NCBI GenBank assembly: GCA_017613595.1
Contig: JAGADM010000027.1
Location: 1 to 8,646, forward strand
DNA: 8,646 bases
Direction: 5' to 3'
Source: Lachnospiraceae bacterium
Lineage (GTDB): Bacteria > Bacillota_A > Clostridia > Lachnospirales > Lachnospiraceae
Shown here: positions 1 through 6,251 of the stretch, one piece after another
Numbering within the stretch: position 1 is the stretch's first letter
Layout of the letters: the number at the start of each line of letters is the position of its first letter
Translations under genes and position numbers: made by a program
The notes under the pieces: model-generated
Seen by the model: the letters and a program-made list of their open reading frames with translations, nothing else
Told to the model about the DNA's origin: nothing
The model's database searches: none

Positions 1-2
1 CC

Positions 3-1025
3 GGCCTGATCCCGGTTATGCTTCATGACCGTTTCCAGGATAACCCGTTCTATCACGGAATCAAGACGATCATGACGATCCACAACCTGAAATTCCAGGG
101 CGTATGGGACGCGAAGTCCGTTCAGGACATCACGGGACTGTCTTCATACTATTTTACGCCCGATAAACTGGAAGCCTACGGCGACGCCAACTACTTAAAG
201 GGCGGCCTCGTTTACGCGGACCGCATCACGACGGTAAGCAACACCTACGCTGAAGAGATCAAGACGCCGTTCTACGGAGAAGGTCTCGACGGCCTGATGA
301 ACGCACGGAGCAACTGCCTGTCCGGTATCGTAAACGGTATCGATTATCAGGAATACGATCCGGCGACCGATCCGTTCATCGTGCAGAACTATAACGCAAT
401 CACCTTCCGGAAGGAAAAGGTGAAGAATAAGCGCGCTCTGCAGAAGGAACTCGGACTGAACAACGATGACAAGGTATTCATGCTCGGTATCGTATCGCGT
501 CTGACCGACCAGAAGGGCCTCGATCTTGTGGACTGCGTGATCGAAGAGATCTGCGCGGAAGATACCCAGTTCGTCATCCTCGGCACCGGCGATCCGAAGT
601 ACGAGAACCTGTTCCGCCATTTCGAGTGGAAATATAAGGACCGCGTATCCGCCAACATCTACTACAACAACGAGCGTTCGCATAAGATTTACGCTTCCTG
701 CGACGCATTCCTGATGCCTTCGCTGTTCGAGCCCTGCGGACTCTCGCAGCTGATGAGCCTTCGGTACGGCACCGTGCCGATCGTTCGTGAGACGGGCGGC
801 CTGAAGGATACGGTAGAGCCTTACAACCAGTATGAGAATTCCGGAACCGGTTTCGGTTTCCGGAACTACAACGCGCACGAGATGCTCGGAACAATCCGTT
901 ATGCGAAGGATGTGTATTATAACCACCGCCGTGAGTGGAACAAGATTATCGACCGCGGCATGTCCCGTGATTTCTCGTGGACCAATTCCGCGAAGCAGTA
1001 TGAGGAACTGTACCGGTATATGTAA
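3..1025 (+). CDS. glgA: Glycogen synthase (ADP-glucose type), C-terminal part, 5' end cut by window edge
   Basis: Transfers glucose from ADP-glucose to the non-reducing end of a growing alpha-1,4-glucan; cytoplasmic, glycogen storage pathway, GT5 family with a GT-B fold. The frame is open from the first whole codon at nt 3, and the residues before the first Met (GLIPV) fit the family, so that Met is internal. About 340 residues are present against roughly 480 in the family, so the N-terminal KTGGL substrate loop is missing only because of the window edge. Visible signatures are TIHNLKFQGVWD near nt 78-113, VSRLTDQKG (Arg at 498-500 and Lys at 513-515, the phosphate-binding pair of the family), the acceptor/catalytic segment FEPCGLSQ (Glu at 729-731), ETGGLKDTV, GTGFGF, and the typical SW...AKQYEELY end. 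No other glycogen gene is visible in the window. A 77-nt gap separates it from murE, so it probably belongs to a different functional unit. Confidence 0.95.
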   Translation, partial: GLIPVMLHDRFQDNPFYHGIKTIMTIHNLKFQGVWDAKSVQDITGLSSYYFTPDKLEAYGDANYLKGGLVYADRITTVSNTYAEEIKTPFYGEGLDGLMNARSNCLSGIVNGIDYQEYDPATDPFIVQNYNAITFRKEKVKNKRALQKELGLNNDDKVFMLGIVSRLTDQKGLDLVDCVIEEICAEDTQFVILGTGDPKYENLFRHFEWKYKDRVSANIYYNNERSHKIYASCDAFLMPSLFEPCGLSQLMSLRYGTVPIVRETGGLKDTVEPYNQYENSGTGFGFRNYNAHEMLGTIRYAKDVYYNHRREWNKIIDRGMSRDFSWTNSAKQYEELYRYM

Positions 1026-1085
1026 ACAGTTTCAGCCCGGCGCGGCCGCTGCTGCGGTAACAGCGACAGCGTCAGCAATAACCAG

Positions 1086-1106
1086 TTATGGAGGTTTCCT
1101 CTATGA
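1086..1106 (+). promoter_or_regulatory. Hairpin covering the murE ribosome binding site and start codon
   Basis: The Shine-Dalgarno GGAGG (1090-1094) lies 8 nt before ATG 1103 and fixes that start; the in-frame ATG at 1088 overlaps the Shine-Dalgarno and is unlikely to be used. The same bases form a 9-bp stem with a TTT loop (1095-1097): GAGG 1091-1094 pairs with CCTC 1098-1101, and the stem continues G1090-T1102 (wobble), T1089-A1103, A1088-T1104, T1087-G1105 (wobble), T1086-A1106. The pairing is read directly from the sequence. A role in limiting murE translation is inference. The stem is short and AU/GU-rich at its base, so it may be weak in the cell. Confidence 0.5.
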
Positions 1107-2566
1107 AACTATCCGATTTATGTAATGAATCCCGAGTCCTGATTCAGGGCAATCCGGAGACGGAAATCAGCGGGATCGCGTATGATACCAGAAAGATTCA
1201 GCCCGGCAACCTCTTCGTCTGCATCATCGGAACGGTGGTTGACGGCCATGACTTTATCGATAAGGCGATTGAGCTCGGCGCGGCGGCAGTCGCGGTCACG
1301 AAGGACGTGACGGTGCCGGAGAAGATTGCCGTAATCAGGATGGACGACGACCGTGCGGCGCTCAGCGCGATGAGCACGATCTGGTTCGGTCATCCTGCGG
1401 AGAAGCTGATCACGATCGGTCTTACCGGGACAAAGGGCAAGACGACGACCGCGTTCATGATCCGCGAGATTCTCGAAGAAGCCGGTATCCCGTGCGGGCT
1501 GATCGGCTCGGTGGAAAATATCATCGGCGACGAGCACATCCCGGCGTCGCATTCGACGCCCGAGTCGTATGTGCTGCAGGAGTATCTGTCCCGCATGGTC
1601 GCGAAGGGTCTTCGCGCCGTGGTGATGGAGGTTTCCTCGCAGGGACTTAAGATGCACCGCGTCGGCGGCATGACATTTGACTACGGACTTTTCACCAACT
1701 TCGGAGTGGACCATATCGGAACCGGCGAGCACGCGGACCTTGCGGAGTATTTCGCCTGCAAGCGCATGCTGTTCGGCATGAGCCGTACCGGTATCTTTAA
1801 CGCCGACGACGAGCGTGCGGCCGATATGATGGCGGACCAGCCTTGCCGGAAGGTTACCTTCGGCGCAAAGGAAGGCGCGGATTACCGCCTGAGCGATGTA
1901 ACGCTCTCGAACCCGGGCGGAAGCCTCGGCGTTTCCTATACGGTGTCCGGACGCTGCAATATGCGCGTAAATGTGGACATCGCGGGTTCTTTTAACGCTT
2001 ATAATTCGATTGCCGCGCTGTCGCTTGCGAAAGAGATGGGAATCGCGGACGAAGTGATCCTTAAAGTGATGAACAGCATTCACGTGAGAGGCCGTGTGGA
2101 GCCCGTAAAGGTCTCAGGCACATTTTCCGTAATGCTTGACTATGCGCATAACGGAATGTCGCTCCGAAGTCTTTTAAAGACAATCCGCGAGTATCACCCG
2201 AAGCGCCTTGTGTGCGTATTCGGATGCGGCGGAAACCGGTCGAAGGACCGCCGTTACGAGATGGGAGAAGTTTCCGCAAGCCTTGCCGACCTGACCGTCG
2301 TTACGTCCGATAACCCCCGTTTTGAGGAGCCTAAGGACATCATCGCGGACATCCTGATCGGCGTGAAGAAGGCAAGCGGCGCTTATGTGACCATCGAGGA
2401 CCGCAGGGAAGCGATTCACTATGTTTTAGAGCATGCCGAGCCTGGCGACTGCATCATCATCGCCGGCAAAGGACATGAAGACTATCAGGAGATCCGCGGC
2501 GTCAAATACCATATGGATGACCGTGAGATGATCCTTGAGGAGGCGGCAGCCGTCGGCCTTTTGTAA
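1103..2566 (+). CDS. murE: MurE-type Mur ligase (UDP-MurNAc-tripeptide synthetase, probably meso-diaminopimelate-adding)
   Basis: ATP-dependent cytoplasmic ligase that adds the third amino acid to UDP-MurNAc-L-Ala-D-Glu in peptidoglycan precursor synthesis. It has 487 residues, normal for the family. The N-terminal domain carries YDTRKIQPGNLFV. The ATP loop is GTKGKTTT (109-116). MEVSSQGLKMHR lies at 175-186. The carbamylated-lysine position fits K220 (ACKRMLF). DNPR (403-406) and GKGHE (455-459) match the meso-diaminopimelate-binding residues of E. coli MurE; lysine-adding enzymes such as that of S. aureus lack the Arg of DNPR. Divergent points are GTKGKT for the common GTNGKT, SSQG for SSHG, Met in place of the Gln just before HR, and VDHIGTGEH (202-210) where most MurE proteins have RDHLDYHG. 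It sits where Bacillus has coaBC, 19 nt before priA, and is probably cotranscribed with it. It could be a second MurE paralogue with a somewhat different substrate. Family assignment is firm; exact substrate is not. Confidence 0.9.
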   Translation: MKLSDLCNESRVLIQGNPETEISGIAYDTRKIQPGNLFVCIIGTVVDGHDFIDKAIELGAAAVAVTKDVTVPEKIAVIRMDDDRAALSAMSTIWFGHPAEKLITIGLTGTKGKTTTAFMIREILEEAGIPCGLIGSVENIIGDEHIPASHSTPESYVLQEYLSRMVAKGLRAVVMEVSSQGLKMHRVGGMTFDYGLFTNFGVDHIGTGEHADLAEYFACKRMLFGMSRTGIFNADDERAADMMADQPCRKVTFGAKEGADYRLSDVTLSNPGGSLGVSYTVSGRCNMRVNVDIAGSFNAYNSIAALSLAKEMGIADEVILKVMNSIHVRGRVEPVKVSGTFSVMLDYAHNGMSLRSLLKTIREYHPKRLVCVFGCGGNRSKDRRYEMGEVSASLADLTVVTSDNPRFEEPKDIIADILIGVKKASGAYVTIEDRREAIHYVLEHAEPGDCIIIAGKGHEDYQEIRGVKYHMDDREMILEEAAAVGLL

Positions 2567-2568
2567 AC

Positions 2569-2575
2569 AGGGAGG
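2569..2575 (+). promoter_or_regulatory. Ribosome binding site of priA
   Basis: AGGGAGG, 10 nt before ATG 2586 and just after the murE stop codon (2564-2566). It decides the priA start: the frame is open further upstream (Met at 2535, inside murE), but those residues are low-complexity read-through of murE in another frame, and PriA similarity begins at MLYADVIIDIS. Confidence 0.8.
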
Positions 2576-2585
2576 ATTGACACGG

Positions 2586-4760
2586 ATGCTGTATGCGGAT
2601 GTGATTATTGACATTTCGACAGCCGCTCTTGACCGGACGTTTCAATACCGGATTCCCGAACCGTTAACCGGTTCCGTGGAGGTCGGTTCGCCGGTCATGA
2701 TTCCTTTCGGAGCGGGCGACAAAGTCCGCAAAGGTTACATTGTCGGAATCGGAAATGAGCCGAAATTTGACCCGGCCCGGTTAAAGGACATCATCGGACC
2801 GGCCCCGAGGGATCTGTCGATAGAAGATACGATGATGGGACTCGCGTACTGGATGCGCGAGCAATACGGCGGAACGCTTTACGACGCGCTCCGGACTGTG
2901 CTTCCGGTCCGTAAGAAGGTACAGAAGCAGGCGAAACGGATCATCCGGAGAACCGTAAGCGAAGAAGAGATCCGCAAAGCCTACACGGAAGCTTCCGCGA
3001 AGAAGCATAAGGCAAAGGCAAGACTGCTGGAGCCGCTTTGCACGCAGGAATTCATCCCGTACGAGATTGCTTCCGGAAAGATGAATATCGCGAAGGCGAC
3101 GATTGATTTTTATGCAGGAGCCGGACTTCTTGAGGTAGTGTCGACCGGAAAGGAACCTTTCCCCGGCGACGGGCTGAACGTGCCTCTTAACGAAGAGCAG
3201 CAGAAATCCGCGGATACGGTTTTAGCAAAGCGCGGCGAAGGCAAGCCGTTCCTGCTGTTCGGTATTACCGGAAGCGGTAAGACCGAGGTTTATATCAAGA
3301 TTATCGAGAGCGTGATCCGGGAAGGAAAGCAGGCGATCGTCCTGATCCCCGAAATCGCTCTGACATACCAGACGCTGCTGCGGTTCTACCGCTGCTTCGG
3401 CGACCGTGTCGGCTACGTCCATTCGAAGATGGCTTTGTCCGACCGGTATCTGCAGTGCGAGAAGGCGAGAAACGGTGAGATATCCGTAATGATCGGACCG
3501 CGGTCCGCTTTGTTCACGCCGTTTCCGAACCTCGGACTCATCGTGATCGATGAGGAACAGGAGCTTTCGTACCACAGCGAAACGACGCCGAAGTATTATT
3601 CGGACGAGGTCGCGATCAAGCGCACCCGCGACTGCGGCGCGGCGCTCGTACTCGGTTCGGCAACACCTTCCGTGAAGAGCTTCCGAAGAGCCGAGACAGG
3701 GGAGTACATCCTCCTCGAGCTCACGAAACGGGCCAGGGAAGGCGCGGAACTGCCGAAGGCGGAGATCGTCGACATGCGTGAGGAACTGACGAGCGGAAAC
3801 CGGAGCATCTTCAGCCGGAAGCTTCGTCAGGCGATGACGGAATGCCTTAACGCGGGACAGCAGGCGATGCTGTTTCTGAACCGCAGAGGCTTCTCGGGAT
3901 TTCTATCGTGCCGCAGCTGCGGCGAGGTCGTCAAATGCCCGCACTGCGACGTTTCGATGACCGTACACCGAAGCGGCAGGCTGACGTGCCATTACTGCGG
4001 CCATACGGCACCGATACCGGCTGTATGCCCGGCATGCGGATCGAAATACATTGCCGCGTTCGGAACCGGCACGCAGAAGATTGAAGAACTCGTAAAGAAG
4101 GAATTCCCGCAGGCACGCGTCATGCGTATGGACGCGGATACCACGAAGGGGAAGGACGGATACGAAACGATACTGTCCGCATTTGCCGAAGGAAAAGCGG
4201 ACATCCTGGTCGGTACGCAGATGATCGTAAAAGGCCACGATTTCGGCAATGTAACGCTTGTGGGCGTCCTTGCGGCGGACCTTTCGCTCGGCGTAGCGGA
4301 ATACTCAGCGGCGGAACGGACATTCCATCTGCTCGCGCAGGCGGCCGGAAGAGCGGGACGCGACCGGTTCCCGGGACAGGTTGTCATTCAGACCTACCGA
4401 CCGGACCATTACGCGCTGATTGCGGCGGCCGCGCAGGATTACCGCATGTTTTACGAGCAGGAGATCCGGTTCCGGAAGCTTGCGTCTTATCCGCCGTGCG
4501 CGGGAATGCTCCGCGTGCTCGGACTCGGAAAGGACGAAGCGGCGCTTAACGAAGCGATGAAGAATCTTTCGGAAGCGGTACGTACGAAAGGCATATCGGT
4601 GCTCGGACCGGCACCGGACGGCATGCGTTACGCGATGGATATATTCCGCACCGTGCTTTATGTGAAGGCACCGCGGAAGGAAGCGCTCATAAAGGTCCGC
4701 GACCGCCTGGAACAGATTGTTCCGGAAGGCATCTCGCTGCAGTTTGAATTCAGTGAATAA
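2586..4760 (+). CDS. priA: Primosomal protein N', PriA 3'-to-5' DNA helicase
   Basis: Restarts stalled or collapsed replication forks by binding the 3' end of the leading strand, unwinding the lagging strand and loading the replicative helicase. It has 724 residues, close to the usual 730. Domains in order: N-terminal 3'-DNA-binding domain (DRTFQYRIPE, about 1-100); winged-helix region (about 115-200); helicase lobe 1 with Walker A GITGSGKT (226-233), GPRSALFTPF, motif II DEEQ (322-325) and GSATPS; a zinc-binding insert with four CxxC pairs (C442 to C484); helicase lobe 2 with GTQMIVKGHDF (543-553) and QAAGRAGR (585-592); and the C-terminal domain. Two points are odd. Motif II is DEEQ where PriA normally has DEEH, and the segment after it (SYHSETTPKYYSDEVA) differs from the usual SYKQ...PRYHARDVA. 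All other motifs look intact, so I expect an active helicase. It lies 19 nt after murE and 44 nt before def. Confidence 0.97.
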   Translation: MLYADVIIDISTAALDRTFQYRIPEPLTGSVEVGSPVMIPFGAGDKVRKGYIVGIGNEPKFDPARLKDIIGPAPRDLSIEDTMMGLAYWMREQYGGTLYDALRTVLPVRKKVQKQAKRIIRRTVSEEEIRKAYTEASAKKHKAKARLLEPLCTQEFIPYEIASGKMNIAKATIDFYAGAGLLEVVSTGKEPFPGDGLNVPLNEEQQKSADTVLAKRGEGKPFLLFGITGSGKTEVYIKIIESVIREGKQAIVLIPEIALTYQTLLRFYRCFGDRVGYVHSKMALSDRYLQCEKARNGEISVMIGPRSALFTPFPNLGLIVIDEEQELSYHSETTPKYYSDEVAIKRTRDCGAALVLGSATPSVKSFRRAETGEYILLELTKRAREGAELPKAEIVDMREELTSGNRSIFSRKLRQAMTECLNAGQQAMLFLNRRGFSGFLSCRSCGEVVKCPHCDVSMTVHRSGRLTCHYCGHTAPIPAVCPACGSKYIAAFGTGTQKIEELVKKEFPQARVMRMDADTTKGKDGYETILSAFAEGKADILVGTQMIVKGHDFGNVTLVGVLAADLSLGVAEYSAAERTFHLLAQAAGRAGRDRFPGQVVIQTYRPDHYALIAAAAQDYRMFYEQEIRFRKLASYPPCAGMLRVLGLGKDEAALNEAMKNLSEAVRTKGISVLGPAPDGMRYAMDIFRTVLYVKAPRKEALIKVRDRLEQIVPEGISLQFEFSE

Positions 4761-4768
4761 AGGATACG

Positions 4769-4783
4769 GCGGCACAAAGCCGC
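4769..4783 (+). other. Short GC hairpin in the priA-def spacer
   Basis: GCGGC (4769-4773) and GCCGC (4779-4783) form a perfect 5-bp, all-GC stem around the loop ACAAA. It ends 7 nt before the def ribosome binding site. No T-run follows, so it is not an intrinsic terminator. It might act as an RNA stability or processing element between priA and def, but that is only a possibility. Confidence 0.3.
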
Positions 4784-4790
4784 ATGGGGC

Positions 4791-4797
4791 AAGGAGG
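4791..4797 (+). promoter_or_regulatory. Ribosome binding site of def
   Basis: AAGGAGG, 7 nt before ATG 4805. It rules out the in-frame ATG at 4784, which lies upstream of this site and would add MGQGGRK, a translation of the ribosome binding site itself. Confidence 0.85.
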
Positions 4798-4804
4798 AAG
4801 GAAA

Positions 4805-5308
4805 ATGGCATTACGTAAGATCCGGACAACAGGAGACAGAGTTCTCGAGAAGGTATGCAAGCCGGTAACGGAGATGAACGCACGCACACAGGAGCTGATC
4901 GATGATATGTTAGAGACGATGTACGACGCAGACGGCGTCGGACTGGCGGCTCCGCAGGTCGGCATTCTGAAGCGTATCTTCGTGATCGATGTATCTCCGG
5001 AAGGCAATGAGCCGATTGTATTTATCAATCCCGAGATTCTCGAAGTGTCCGGCGAACAGACCGGTTATGAGGGATGCCTGAGCGTTCCCGGAAAGAGCGG
5101 CGTGGTAACAAGACCGAATCACGTGAAGTGCCGCTACCAGGACCGCGAGATGAATTGGCAGGAGATTGAAGGCGAGGAACTTCTCGCGAGAGCCATTCTC
5201 CACGAGAACGACCATCTGGACGGGCACCTTTACGTTTCGCTTGTGGAAGGCCGTCTCTATGACAATTCCGAACTTGAGAAGATGGAAGAGGAATCCTCTG
5301 AGGAGTAA
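4805..5308 (+). CDS. def: Peptide deformylase
   Basis: Metalloenzyme that removes the N-formyl group from nascent proteins as they leave the ribosome, the counterpart of the adjacent fmt. It has 167 residues. All three deformylase motifs are present and spaced as in E. coli: GVGLAAPQ (44-51, with Gln51), EGCLS (metal ligand Cys91) and HENDH (metal ligands His133 and His137, catalytic Glu134). EGCLSVPG together with HExDHLDG points to the bacterial type 1 group. The chain ends in an acidic tail rich in Glu and Ser (about 155-167), whose codons GAGGAG also form the fmt ribosome binding site. It is followed by fmt after only 2 nt, so the two are probably translationally coupled. Confidence 0.97.
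   Translation: MALRKIRTTGDRVLEKVCKPVTEMNARTQELIDDMLETMYDADGVGLAAPQVGILKRIFVIDVSPEGNEPIVFINPEILEVSGEQTGYEGCLSVPGKSGVVTRPNHVKCRYQDREMNWQEIEGEELLARAILHENDHLDGHLYVSLVEGRLYDNSELEKMEEESSEE
5300..5305 (+). promoter_or_regulatory. Ribosome binding site of fmt, inside the def 3' end
   Basis: GAGGAG, 5 nt before ATG 5311. It coincides with the last two Glu codons of def, so ribosomes finishing def would pass directly over it, an arrangement that favours coupled translation. Confidence 0.75.
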
Positions 5309-5310
5309 GT

Positions 5311-6228
5311 ATGATTCGTGTTGTTTATATGGGAACTCCCGATATCGCGGCCGTTATCTTACAGCGGCTTCTGCGGGAACCTTACAAAGTCGTTCTTGCC
5401 GTTACGCAGCCTGACCGCCCGAAGGGCAGGGGCAAGGAACTGGCAAAGTCGCCCGTGAAGATCGTAGCGGAGGAAGCCGGCATTCCGGTATTCCAGCCCG
5501 TAAAACTGCGTGATCCGGAAGCCGTTAAGACCGTAGCCAAGGCAAAGCCCGATATGATCATCGTGGCAGCCTTCGGACAGATTCTTCCGAAGGAAGTGCT
5601 TGAACTTCCGAAATACGGCTGCATCAATGTCCATGCATCGTTACTTCCCGCATACCGCGGCGCGGCACCGATCCAGTGGGCAATCCTTGACGGACAGAAG
5701 GAGACCGGAATTACCATCATGAAGATGGACGAAGGTCTCGACACCGGCGACATCCTTTTGCAGAAAAGCATCGAAATCGCTCCGGATGAGACCGGCGGCT
5801 CGCTGCATGACCGGCTTGCGGAGCTCGGCGCGGAGGCGCTTACGGAAGCCATCCCGGGTGTGATCGACGGCAGTTTACAGCCGGTTCCGCAGGGGGAGAT
5901 GACGACGCCTTACGCGAAGCAGCTGACAAAGGAAATGGGGAGGCTTGATTTCACGAAGCCGGCCGAAGAACTCGAGCGTACCGTTCGCGGACTGTATCCG
6001 TGGCCGGGCACGTATACCGAGCTCGACGGGAAGCTTTTGAAGATCCAGAAGGCCGAGGCAGTCGTTCTGAAGGAAGCCGGACTTGAACCCGGCACAATTA
6101 CGGATATTACGAAGAAATCGTTTACATTTGTCACCGCTGTCGGCGGACTTCGCGTGCTTGAGCTGCAGCCCGAAGGCAAACGCCGCATGACGACCGAGGA
6201 ATTCCTGAGGGGGTACCGGTTCTCTTAA
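5311..6228 (+). CDS. fmt: Methionyl-tRNA formyltransferase
   Basis: Formylates Met-tRNA(fMet) using 10-formyltetrahydrofolate, giving the initiator tRNA used in bacterial translation initiation; cytoplasmic. It has 305 residues, typical for the family. The N-terminal formyltransferase fold (about 1-205) starts with VVYMGTPDIAA and carries VTQPDRPKGRGKEL, INVHASLLPAYRGAAPIQWA and MDEGLDTGDIL. The catalytic triad falls at Asn106, His108 and Asp144, the same numbers as in the E. coli enzyme. The C-terminal OB-like tRNA-binding domain (about 207-305) has the GRLDF...RGLYPWPGTY signature and ends in FLRGYRF. It begins 2 nt after def and is followed by rsmB after 23 nt. In some clostridia, as I recall, other genes including a zinc peptidase lie between fmt and rsmB; none is present here. 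Confidence 0.97.
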   Translation: MIRVVYMGTPDIAAVILQRLLREPYKVVLAVTQPDRPKGRGKELAKSPVKIVAEEAGIPVFQPVKLRDPEAVKTVAKAKPDMIIVAAFGQILPKEVLELPKYGCINVHASLLPAYRGAAPIQWAILDGQKETGITIMKMDEGLDTGDILLQKSIEIAPDETGGSLHDRLAELGAEALTEAIPGVIDGSLQPVPQGEMTTPYAKQLTKEMGRLDFTKPAEELERTVRGLYPWPGTYTELDGKLLKIQKAEAVVLKEAGLEPGTITDITKKSFTFVTAVGGLRVLELQPEGKRRMTTEEFLRGYRFS

Positions 6229-6240
6229 AGCGGATGGATT

Positions 6241-6246
6241 GAGGAG
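6241..6246 (+). promoter_or_regulatory. Ribosome binding site of rsmB
   Basis: GAGGAG, 5 nt before ATG 6252, in the 23-nt spacer after fmt. It supports this start; MNAREFALKLL is also a typical RsmB N-terminus. Confidence 0.75.
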
Positions 6247-6251
6247 TACGG

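Noticed and set aside
403..414. Perfect 12-bp palindrome CCTTCCGGAAGG in glgA
   Set aside because: A single copy inside a coding region, made of the codon words favoured here; no partner site or regulatory position.
839..865. Inverted repeat TTCCGGAA...TTCCGGAA in glgA that can form an 8-bp stem
   Set aside because: It encodes the conserved segment SGTGFGFRN, and TCCGGA-type words are frequent throughout this window because of codon preference; there is no sign of a separate role.
195..926. Long open frame on the - strand (243 codons) opposite glgA
   Set aside because: Same reason: it is antisense to conserved glgA codons, with no ribosome binding site or recognisable domain.
1042..1057. 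GC-rich small hairpin (CCGC-TGCT-GCGG) after glgA as a possible terminator
   Set aside because: The stem is only 4 bp and is not followed by a T-run, so it does not meet the pattern of an intrinsic terminator.
832..1125. + strand open frame (97 codons) bridging the glgA end, the spacer and the murE start
   Set aside because: Most of it overlaps glgA in another frame, and the translation of the spacer is low-complexity Ala/Thr; it has no ribosome binding site.
1118..2083. Long open frame on the - strand (321 codons) opposite murE
   Set aside because: It mirrors the codons of a clearly recognised gene, has an Arg/His-rich composition with no family resemblance, and is the kind of antisense frame common opposite GC-rich genes.
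2577..2613. Two perfect TTGACA boxes (2577-2582 and 2608-2613) at the priA start
   Set aside because: The first has only a TGTGAT at 17-nt spacing and would start transcription inside priA; the second has no -10 sequence. The matches come from ordinary coding sequence.
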